Positions 6,567 through 12,969 of a DNA stretch of 12,969 bases are shown here, in pieces. A program made the position numbers and the translations under genes. Location of the stretch: contig CAAGHX010000213.1 of the NCBI GenBank assembly GCA_900769745.1, positions 1-12,969 on the forward strand. The letters run 5' to 3'. The notes beneath the pieces were generated by a model. The model was given only the letters and a program-made list of their open reading frames with translations. It was not told where the DNA came from and did no database searches. Source of the stretch: an uncultured Alistipes sp. GTDB lineage: Bacteria > Bacteroidota > Bacteroidia > Bacteroidales > Rikenellaceae. The stretch's first letter is position 1; the number at the start of each line of letters is the position of its first letter.

Positions 6567-7463
6567 ATGAGTAAGATTAAGGCTGCCGTAGTGGGTTACG
6601 GCAATATAGGTAAATATGTGGTTGAAGCTCTGGAGGCTGCCCCCGATTTTGAGGTTGCCGGCATCGTGCGCCGTGCATCGTCGGTGGCTGCGGCTGGCGA
6701 GTCGAAATATCCTGTTGTGAGCTCATTGGAGCAGCTCGAGAAGGTAGATGTGGCTATTCTCTGCACCCCATCACGCTTGGTGGAGAAGAGCGCCGAGGAG
6801 GCTTTGAAGCTCGGCATCTCGACTGTCGATAGCTACGATATCCATAGCGGCATTGCCGACACACGCGCCCGCCTGGACGCTATTGCCAAGGAGCACAACG
6901 CTGTGGCTCTTATCTCGGCTGGCTGGGACCCAGGAAGCGACTCGGTGGTTCGTGCTCTGCTCGAGGTGTGCGCTCCTCAGGGTATCACCTACACCAACTT
7001 TGGCCCTGGTATGAGTATGGGTCACACAGTGGCCGTGAAGGCTATCGAGGGCGTGAAGGCTGCCCTCTCGATGACTATTCCTGTGGGCACTGGTATCCAC
7101 CGCCGTATGGTTTACATCGAGTTGGAGGAGGGTTACGACTTCGACACCGTTGCCGAGGCAATCAAGAACGATGCATACTTTGTGCACGACGAGACTCACG
7201 TTACGAAGGTTGATAGCGTAGATGCGCTGCTCGATATGGGTCACGGAGTGAATATGGTACGCAAGGGCGTGTCGGGGCAGACTCAGAACCAGCGCTTCGA
7301 GTTCAATATGAGTATCAACAACCCAGCCCTCACAAGCCAGATTCTGGTAGCAGGTGCTCGCGCCGTATTGCGCCAGAAGGCAGGTGGTTACACAATGATT
7401 GAGATTCCAATTATTGACTTCCTCTATGGCGACCGCGAGCAGATTATCCGCCGCCTCGTATAG
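6567..7463 (+). CDS. ddh: meso-diaminopimelate D-dehydrogenase
   Basis: A 298-residue cytoplasmic NADP-dependent dehydrogenase (EC 1.4.1.16). It reductively aminates L-2-amino-6-oxopimelate (tetrahydrodipicolinate) to meso-diaminopimelate in one step, short-cutting the lysine pathway and supplying peptidoglycan precursor. The nucleotide-binding motif GYGNIG is at residues 10-15, with GIVRR (32-36) ending the second strand. The family's conserved SAGWDPG (117-123) and FGPGMSMGH (145-153) are present, and the C-terminal SINNPALTSQILVAGARA region (249-266) fits the dimerisation and substrate domain. The length equals that of Bacteroidetes homologues. It has its own -7 box (6531-6538) and is followed 32 nt later by a secreted GH20-like gene, probably co-transcribed. 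Nothing appears truncated. Confidence 0.94.
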   Translation: MSKIKAAVVGYGNIGKYVVEALEAAPDFEVAGIVRRASSVAAAGESKYPVVSSLEQLEKVDVAILCTPSRLVEKSAEEALKLGISTVDSYDIHSGIADTRARLDAIAKEHNAVALISAGWDPGSDSVVRALLEVCAPQGITYTNFGPGMSMGHTVAVKAIEGVKAALSMTIPVGTGIHRRMVYIELEEGYDFDTVAEAIKNDAYFVHDETHVTKVDSVDALLDMGHGVNMVRKGVSGQTQNQRFEFNMSINNPALTSQILVAGARAVLRQKAGGYTMIEIPIIDFLYGDREQIIRRLV

Positions 7464-7495
7464 AGTAAGTAAATTCAAGAGAGCTAATTCAAAAT

Positions 7496-9454
7496 ATGAG
7501 AAACCGAATCATTGCACTATCGCTAATGTTGGTTTCATTGTGCGCCACAACCACCTTGTGGGCCAGCAATGAAAAACCTTTTGTAATCCCCGAACTGCGC
7601 TATTGGCAAGGAGGTAAGGGCAATACAGCCGTCAGCGCCAGCACCAAAGTTATCTATACCAACGCTGAATTGGCCAGCGTAGCCGAGGCTATGGCCGAGG
7701 ACTATGGTCTACTATTCGGCAAAGAGATGAAGGCCAAGAGTGCCTCAAAGGGAGCTACGGGTGCTATCGTTATTAGCCTCGTAAGCGACAAGGAGTTGGG
7801 CGACGAGGGTTACAGCATCGACATCGCTGACCAAATCACCCTTAATGCACAAACCACCACAGGCGCGTATTGGGGTACTCGCACCCTGTTGCAGATGTTG
7901 GAGGCAAGCAAAGGCGCATCACTCCCCAGGGGAAGCATACGCGACTGGCCCGATTACCCTATGCGTGGATTTATGATAGACTGCGGTCGCAAGCATATTC
8001 CTCTGGATTATCTTGAGAAGTATGCCAAAATTATGGCTTACTACAAGATGAACACCTTCCAGATTCACCTCAACGACCGTGCTGCAAAAAAATACGAAGA
8101 TACCTGGGATAAGACCTACACAGCATTCCGACTCGAGAGTGAGCTCTTCCCAGAGCTTACAGCCAAAGATGGCCACTATGGTAAAGATGAGTTCCGCCAG
8201 TTCCAGAAGGATGCAGCTAAGGTACACGTGAACGTGATTCCCGAAATCGACGTCCCCTCGCACTCGTTGGCCTTCTCGCGTTTCCGCAAGGAGTTTGGCT
8301 CGGAGAAGTATGGCCTCGACCATCTCGATCTCTATAATCCTAATGTATATACTTTCCTCGATTCGTTGTTTACCGAGTATCTCGAGGGCGACGATCCTGT
8401 ATTCGTGGGCAAGCAAGTACACATCGGAACAGATGAGTATTCAAACAAAGACAAAGAGACAGTAGAGAAGTTCCGCGCCTTCACCGATCGTTATATCCGT
8501 TTCGTGGAGAAGTTCGGCAAGCAGGCCTGCATTTGGGGTGCTCTGACTCACGCCAAAGGTGAGACTCCCGTAAAGGTAGATGACGTGATTATGCATTGCT
8601 GGTATCCAAGCTACTCCAACCCTGCCGATATGAAGAGGCTAGGATATAAGATGATAACAGCTCCCTCGTGGTATATGTATATAGTGCCCGCAGCGGGATA
8701 CTACGCCGACTACTTTAATGCCGATAAGATTTACAACAGATGGGACCCATCAATCATCAATAATCATAAATTAGAGCCCCTGGATCCTTGCTTGCTCGGT
8801 GCAATGTATTGCGTATGGAACGATATAGCGGAGAATGGAATCTCGGTTGACGATATTCACCACCGCTGCTATCCAGCCCTGCACCTTGTCTCGGCTATCA
8901 CCTGGAGTCCAACCTATAAGACTTTGCCTGTGGAGGAGTTTGTAAGCAAGAGCAAAATGCTTTCGGAGGCACCAGGTGTCAACGAACTGGGATTGTTTGA
9001 TGGCGAGCCAAATAGCGTGGTCTACACCATTCCATCGGTGAAGCCAGGCAAGAGCTATCCTCACGCAGAGGCTGGCTTCGACCACACGATCAGCTTCCAC
9101 ATCGATTGCGCAAAGGAGAGTCGTGGCACAAAGCTCTTCTCGAATAAGGTTACTGATTTCTACCTCAGCAGCCCTGTGGATGGTCGTATGGCTTTCGTGC
9201 GTGACGGCTATCTCAACACATTCGACTACTATGTGGAGGAGGGCAAGAGCGTCGATATTCGCATCGAGTGTACCAATACTGCCACTCGCCTATATGTGAA
9301 TGGCAAGTTGCAAGACGAGCTCAAACGCGAGAAGCGCTGGATTACCGAGAAGAAGCAGTATGATTATATCCCCACGCTCTACTTCCCTCTGCAACAAGCA
9401 GGCGACTTCAAGAGCAAAGTCTCGAACTTGAAGGTGGAGAACTTTATTCGCTAA
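7496..9454 (+). CDS. Secreted GH20 beta-N-acetylhexosaminidase-like protein
   Basis: A 652-residue exported glycoside hydrolase of family 20. A signal peptide (about 1-24) is followed by the GH20 N-terminal alpha/beta domain (about 28-150). The catalytic barrel (about 155-475) starts at YPMRGFMIDCGRKHIP. It has NTFQIHLND (186-194), EIDVPSHS (250-257) and the catalytic Asp-Glu pair Asp313-Glu314 in HIGTDEY, with aromatic pocket candidates Trp348, Trp369, Trp391 and Trp441. A C-terminal beta-rich domain (about 515-652) looks like a concanavalin/LamG lectin fold. Family members use substrate-assisted catalysis to release terminal N-acetylhexosamine. The HxGTDEY motif deviates from the common HxGGDE, as does HLNDRAA, so the substrate may be unusual, possibly a disaccharide-releasing specificity. 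It lies 32 nt after ddh with no room for a full promoter. A strong hairpin follows at 9484-9517. Confidence 0.88.
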   Translation: MRNRIIALSLMLVSLCATTTLWASNEKPFVIPELRYWQGGKGNTAVSASTKVIYTNAELASVAEAMAEDYGLLFGKEMKAKSASKGATGAIVISLVSDKELGDEGYSIDIADQITLNAQTTTGAYWGTRTLLQMLEASKGASLPRGSIRDWPDYPMRGFMIDCGRKHIPLDYLEKYAKIMAYYKMNTFQIHLNDRAAKKYEDTWDKTYTAFRLESELFPELTAKDGHYGKDEFRQFQKDAAKVHVNVIPEIDVPSHSLAFSRFRKEFGSEKYGLDHLDLYNPNVYTFLDSLFTEYLEGDDPVFVGKQVHIGTDEYSNKDKETVEKFRAFTDRYIRFVEKFGKQACIWGALTHAKGETPVKVDDVIMHCWYPSYSNPADMKRLGYKMITAPSWYMYIVPAAGYYADYFNADKIYNRWDPSIINNHKLEPLDPCLLGAMYCVWNDIAENGISVDDIHHRCYPALHLVSAITWSPTYKTLPVEEFVSKSKMLSEAPGVNELGLFDGEPNSVVYTIPSVKPGKSYPHAEAGFDHTISFHIDCAKESRGTKLFSNKVTDFYLSSPVDGRMAFVRDGYLNTFDYYVEEGKSVDIRIECTNTATRLYVNGKLQDELKREKRWITEKKQYDYIPTLYFPLQQAGDFKSKVSNLKVENFIR

Positions 9455-9483
9455 TCCCACCTCTGGATATAATCCCGAAAATG

Positions 9484-9517
9484 AAGGGGCAACTCACCTA
9501 GTTGAGCTGCCCCTTTT
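9484..9517. terminator. Strong intrinsic terminator between convergent genes
   Basis: AAGGGGCA (9484-9491) pairs with TGCCCCTT (9508-9515). After one mismatch CTCA (9493-9496) pairs with TGAG (9503-9506), closing a six-base loop. A TTTT run follows on the plus strand. It lies 30 nt after the GH20 stop and 24 nt beyond the minus-strand lipoprotein stop. The stem is also flanked by T-rich sequence on the minus strand, so it can serve both convergent transcripts. Confidence 0.88.
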
Positions 9518-9540
9518 CTATATAGAATAGATTTTAAATC

Positions 9541-12528
9541 CTATTTTTTCTTCACCACGACCACTACTCCTCGTTTGATATCAATAGGAATACGACTTGC
9601 CGAAGTAAGCTTTTGTTCGGCCTGGAACTCCTCGATTTCGGGCATATAGATTTCCACCTCCTGCTCCTTCAGGCCGAGAGCCTCCCAATTGATTTTGAGC
9701 GCCACGTTCTGCTTCTTCCACGAGAAGTTACCTACTGCAATAAACGCTCCATCGGGTTTCACAAATGCCGTAGCCTTCACCTCGGGGTGCGAGCACTCCA
9801 CAACAGGCTCTTCGTCCCAATAACCTCGCATCTCGGCCGAGTCGATACCCCACTCTCGCCACAACTTCCACATTGGCGCAGGGTTGAAGCCAGCCGAGTG
9901 GCGCGAAGTAGCTCCATAGACCATACCGAGCCAAGGGTTGCCACCCTGCTCAAGCATATCGCTTGTGAGGCCAAACGGAATACCCGAGAAGGTAACAAAC
10001 CACTCATCGGGAGTCATCTTCACATAGCTGAAGCCCTCGCCAAACCACAAACGGTTGATGTAGGGGAAGAAGCCTGTATATTGCTGCGCAGGGCCGTTCG
10101 AGTAGTCACGATGCGAGTGCAAATCAATCAACGCGTCGGGGTGGTGAGCATCCATAATTCGGCGCATACGCTTCATCACGGGGCGGTCGAACGACACATC
10201 GTCCATATATATACCATCGATACCATAGTTATCGAACATATAACGCAAACCCTCAAGGTAGTAGTTAATCCAGCGTGAGAAGCTGGTCATCACGAGCGCA
10301 GCATCGGCCGTATGATTTGGCAGCTCGGAGTACCACGCAGGGGCATAGTCGTCGATAAGATGCTCGTGGTGCCAGGGCGTACCATAGCCCACGCCACCCG
10401 CCAGAATCTCGTGGCCGAGCGACTTGAGAGCATAGATTTCGTAGGCATAGTTCGAGAGCTCACGCACGGTGTAATATATCTTGATGCGGCACGAATCCTT
10501 GTGCTGCTCGTCGATAAACTTCTTGAGCTTGTCACCCGCAATAAACGGATAGTTGATAACGGGGTTTTCGGGGTTGGCGTGGTGGATATTGGCCACATTG
10601 GCACCCTCAGCCTTGCCCGCACTATTGAAGTAGCGTGGGGCGTTGTGGTAGTAACGCTCGCCAAAGTGCTTGGCCATATTGACTGGTTTAGCAGGGGTAA
10701 TCTGCAAGTCGAACTCGAAGCAGAGAGGCTTCTTCGAGAGAGTATGCTTACCCGAACCTGCCACCACAAGAGCTTCGCCATCGGCCTTATGCATCACATC
10801 GACATAACCCAAGCCGTTGTTGGCCCACGAGAGAGGCTGCTCGGGAGTGTAGTCGCGCATCAGAGGGCCGTTGTAGCTGCCGCCACGAAGCTCCACTCTT
10901 ATGCCCGCCTCGGCACCGCCAATCCAGTAGCTATCCCAGCTACCCTTCCAGTCCCAATGGTGGCTCTTTGGTGTGAGGCCACCGTCGTAGCCTGCACCCA
11001 TATAATATTTTGAGCTATAATCAGTGTAGTGCGACTGCAAGCAGATATCCTTAACCTCGACATCACTGTCGGCCGAGAACTCCACCTCGTAGTGCAGATA
11101 ACCATCAAACTCCAAGTGAGCACGGCAGAGCATTGTAATGCCCTCGCTCTTCGTCTCGCTCTCCCAGCCCACCGAGCCAGCGGTGGCTGAGGTAAACTTC
11201 AAATCGCCCGCGCCAAAACGTATATCGCCCTTCGATGTCTTCACCACAAAGCCAAATGGCTCGGCCAGCACCTCACGCTCGCCCACCTTAATCGACTCGG
11301 GCAGACCGTTTGTGGCAACTTTGACCTGCTTGTCGGTTGCAGTAATGGTATTCTCGTTGCGGGTTACATCCTCAAAGTCGCGCGTTGGCGAATCGCTCAC
11401 GCCAATCTGCGAGTTGAGCCATCTGAGGCGTGCCATACGCCACAAATCGCTCTCGCCTCGGTCGGCAAGAACATCTCTTAACACCTTGATTTCTACATCT
11501 ATGGTCTGCGGCTCAACGCCCTCGGCCGAAACAGTTGCCGTACCGCGATATGTGCCAGCCTTGGCATCCTCGGGAATCTGCACGCCACACCAAAGAGCCT
11601 GCACCTCGCCCTGCTTAACATTTATGTCGAAGCTCAGCGGCTTACCGTCCCAATTTACACCCTCGGTATTGAAGCAGGTGATAGAGTCGGCTGCAATACG
11701 GCTAAAGCCCGAGCGGAGGTCCGAAAACTCAATCTTCACACTCTGCAAATCGCCCTTAGCGGCCCACACGCCAATCTGCCAGGTATAGTACTCGTTGCGG
11801 CACGCCACACCCTTGAACTCTGTCGAAGGGCCATTCTGCACCCAACGCACAGGCAGCCTATCTTTCAAACGAATCTGGAAAACACGATTCTCGGGGAAGA
11901 GCAACATAGGCGACTGCGCCAGCTCACGCAGAGCATCGGTCTCGGCTGCGGTGGCGACGTTACCCATCGAAGTGAAGGCATCGAATCGCGAACGCTCCTC
12001 AAATCGCAGCACCTTGGCATCGGTCACATCCTCAGCCTTGGCAGCCAGCTCGGCCCACTCCTTTTCGGGGGTGTACTCGGCAGGGAAGTAGTGGTTCCAG
12101 GGGTCGCCCCAGCGGCCATCGTTCCAGCCATAGAGGAAGTTGTAGGGCATATAGTAGATGTAGTACTTGCCCTTGCCAGCCTTAGGTTCGAAGAGAATCA
12201 CACCCTGCTCATTATCAATATGTTCGGCCACCACATTCACCAACTGCTCCTCGGTTGCAGGGTCAACCACAATCACACCCTTGCTCTCGATACGGAGGTC
12301 GGGCCTACGCCAAGGAAGCACCGCACGAGCCACACGGCCATCGCCCTCAACCTCGACAACGGCACGATGGTTACCATAGCCGTCGGCTGCCCACATCGAG
12401 TCGGCCACAACGAATGGAACGCCATCGGGGGCGTACTCACGATAGAGGTCATCCTCGGTGATAAGGGTCGGAGTGCTGCACGCCACAAGAACCATAAGCG
12501 CAAGCAGGAGAGTAGAAAATCGCTTCAT
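9541..12528 (-). CDS. Large lipoprotein, probable GH123/DUF6067-like glycoside hydrolase
   Basis: A 995-residue surface or periplasmic lipoprotein. A short basic n-region and hydrophobic stretch end in the lipobox LVAC with Cys17. Residues about 225-350 form an Ig-like beta domain (RNEYYTWQIGVWAAKGDL...AGTYRGTATVSA) of the kind that precedes DUF4091/GH123 catalytic domains. A beta-rich region (about 395-615) resembles a galactose-mutarotase-type sandwich. A barrel-like catalytic region (about 660-905) contains KIYYTVREL (683-691), IDGIYMDDVSFDR (770-782, acidic Asp776 and Asp777), LIDLHSH (800-806) and GEGFSY (830-835). A C-terminal beta domain (about 915-995) ends the protein. The pattern suggests a retaining hydrolase acting on a glycan, possibly amino-sugar containing, but family and substrate are from memory and need a profile search. 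It is convergent with the GH20 gene and appears monocistronic. A tiny ATG-AGA-TAA frame lies just upstream of its start. Confidence 0.8.
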   Translation of the reverse strand: MKRFSTLLLALMVLVACSTPTLITEDDLYREYAPDGVPFVVADSMWAADGYGNHRAVVEVEGDGRVARAVLPWRRPDLRIESKGVIVVDPATEEQLVNVVAEHIDNEQGVILFEPKAGKGKYYIYYMPYNFLYGWNDGRWGDPWNHYFPAEYTPEKEWAELAAKAEDVTDAKVLRFEERSRFDAFTSMGNVATAAETDALRELAQSPMLLFPENRVFQIRLKDRLPVRWVQNGPSTEFKGVACRNEYYTWQIGVWAAKGDLQSVKIEFSDLRSGFSRIAADSITCFNTEGVNWDGKPLSFDINVKQGEVQALWCGVQIPEDAKAGTYRGTATVSAEGVEPQTIDVEIKVLRDVLADRGESDLWRMARLRWLNSQIGVSDSPTRDFEDVTRNENTITATDKQVKVATNGLPESIKVGEREVLAEPFGFVVKTSKGDIRFGAGDLKFTSATAGSVGWESETKSEGITMLCRAHLEFDGYLHYEVEFSADSDVEVKDICLQSHYTDYSSKYYMGAGYDGGLTPKSHHWDWKGSWDSYWIGGAEAGIRVELRGGSYNGPLMRDYTPEQPLSWANNGLGYVDVMHKADGEALVVAGSGKHTLSKKPLCFEFDLQITPAKPVNMAKHFGERYYHNAPRYFNSAGKAEGANVANIHHANPENPVINYPFIAGDKLKKFIDEQHKDSCRIKIYYTVRELSNYAYEIYALKSLGHEILAGGVGYGTPWHHEHLIDDYAPAWYSELPNHTADAALVMTSFSRWINYYLEGLRYMFDNYGIDGIYMDDVSFDRPVMKRMRRIMDAHHPDALIDLHSHRDYSNGPAQQYTGFFPYINRLWFGEGFSYVKMTPDEWFVTFSGIPFGLTSDMLEQGGNPWLGMVYGATSRHSAGFNPAPMWKLWREWGIDSAEMRGYWDEEPVVECSHPEVKATAFVKPDGAFIAVGNFSWKKQNVALKINWEALGLKEQEVEIYMPEIEEFQAEQKLTSASRIPIDIKRGVVVVVKKK

Positions 12529-12637
12529 AATTATCTCATTTGGGAATTAGGTTTTTCTATAAAAAAATCTGCCAAGCCGCCAAATTTTCCTCTTTTTGGG
12601 GCCGACAGACAATAATCGTGATTTTTTTTGACTATTG

Positions 12638-12667
12638 CAACTTTACACGTTACAAAGTTTACTCAAA
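12638..12667 (-). promoter_or_regulatory. Candidate promoter of the lipoprotein gene
   Basis: Reading the minus strand, TTTG (12667-12664) is followed after 18 bp by TAAAGTTG (12645-12638), which differs from the Bacteroidetes -7 consensus TAnnTTTG at one base. Transcription would begin near 12631, giving a leader of about 100 nt. That leader starts with an eight-A run (12629-12622) and later has a seven-T run (12567-12561). The fit is reasonable but not exact. Confidence 0.4.
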
Positions 12668-12704
12668 ACCGCTTTTCGCGCCGCTACAACCAATTTGCGA
12701 GCAA

Positions 12705-12965
12705 TCAATCGTCGCGATAGTGGCGGGCGCTGGTGAAGAGCGAGAGTATGCAGAGTAGAACAATAGCACCTATGGTGGAGGCCACAAGCGAGGAGAAAGT
12801 TCCTATCGGATACCACCCAAACCACGACACTATCCAACCGCCCAGCAGACCGCCAATTATACCCACCACAATATTGACAAAAAAGCCCGAGCCACGACCC
12901 CTAACGACCAGGCTCGCAAGCCAACCAGCCGCAAGACCTATAAGCAGATACCACACGAAAAACAT
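12705..12965 (-). CDS. GlsB/YeaQ/YmgE-family small membrane protein
   Basis: An 86-residue, very hydrophobic protein of the GlsB/YeaQ/YmgE (transglycosylase-associated) family. Three membrane segments are visible (about 2-19, 28-48 and 57-77). The family's glycine-rich signatures are present: GLAAGWLAS (10-18), then a basic loop VRGRGSG (21-27), NIVVGIIGGLLGGW (31-44) and the final helix STIGAIVLLCILSL. The tail HYRDD is polar. The ATG lies only 4 nt from the window end (GGTTATG), so upstream sequence cannot confirm the start, but family members begin at this point. Members are often stress-induced, yet their function is not established and the 'transglycosylase-associated' label is historical. 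The 176-nt gap to the lipoprotein gene holds the candidate promoter of that gene and no clear terminator. Confidence 0.9.
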   Translation of the reverse strand: MFFVWYLLIGLAAGWLASLVVRGRGSGFFVNIVVGIIGGLLGGWIVSWFGWYPIGTFSSLVASTIGAIVLLCILSLFTSARHYRDD

Positions 12966-12969
12966 AACC

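Noticed and set aside
6771..7478. 235-codon minus-strand open frame opposite ddh
   Set aside because: It is antisense to a clear full-length dehydrogenase, and its composition follows that gene's codon bias.
10312..11013. 233-codon plus-strand open frame inside the lipoprotein gene (also 9613-10278)
   Set aside because: These lie antisense to a continuous 995-codon gene with domain structure and show no family signature.

Overview
The window looks like chromosomal DNA from an anaerobic gut-type Bacteroidales bacterium. The evidence is an aerotolerance (Bat) operon in the Bacteroidetes style, two upstream elements matching the Bacteroidetes -7 promoter box TAnnTTTG, no clear Shine-Dalgarno sequences, a Bacteroidetes-type meso-diaminopimelate dehydrogenase and a large surface lipoprotein resembling a glycoside hydrolase. 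The base composition is moderate, and a genus such as Alistipes is possible but cannot be settled from this sequence. The first 20 bases are not biological: they match the 3' end of the Illumina TruSeq read-1 adapter, so the window begins at an untrimmed contig end.

Layout. Bases 33-80 form a strong terminator-like hairpin for a gene lost beyond the contig end. A promoter near 298-326 and a leader of roughly 180 nt precede a tightly packed six-gene operon at 515-6476. In order it encodes a MoxR AAA+ ATPase, a DUF58 protein, a membrane protein with a DUF4381-like tail, a BatC-like TPR protein, and the VWA proteins BatA and BatB. A separate promoter near 6531 drives ddh (6567-7463), followed 32 nt later by a secreted GH20 hexosaminidase-like protein (7496-9454). 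A strong hairpin at 9484-9517 separates these from a convergent minus-strand gene (9541-12528) for a 995-residue lipoprotein, probably a glycoside hydrolase related to GH123/DUF6067. A GlsB/YeaQ-type small membrane protein (12705-12965, minus) closes the window.

How they work together. The MoxR ATPase is expected to act as a chaperone on the VWA proteins. DUF58, BatA and BatB carry metal-ion-binding VWA motifs, and the TPR protein and DUF4381-like protein offer periplasmic and cytoplasmic interaction surfaces. The whole set probably forms an inner-membrane envelope-stress or aerotolerance complex. Compared with the B. fragilis order batA-B-C-D-E, batC lies ahead of batA, and batD and batE are absent from the operon. 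Ddh makes meso-diaminopimelate for lysine and peptidoglycan. The two glycosidase-like proteins probably act on amino-sugar glycans, although no SusC/SusD pair is visible.

The observations most worth following up are a 7-bp tandem repeat (four copies) directly after a start codon, which is a frame-shifting slippage candidate, and an uninterrupted run of 53 Q/N/D residues in BatC. The rearranged Bat operon and the two divergent glycosidase-like proteins also deserve attention. I found no CRISPR array, insertion sequence, tRNA or rRNA.
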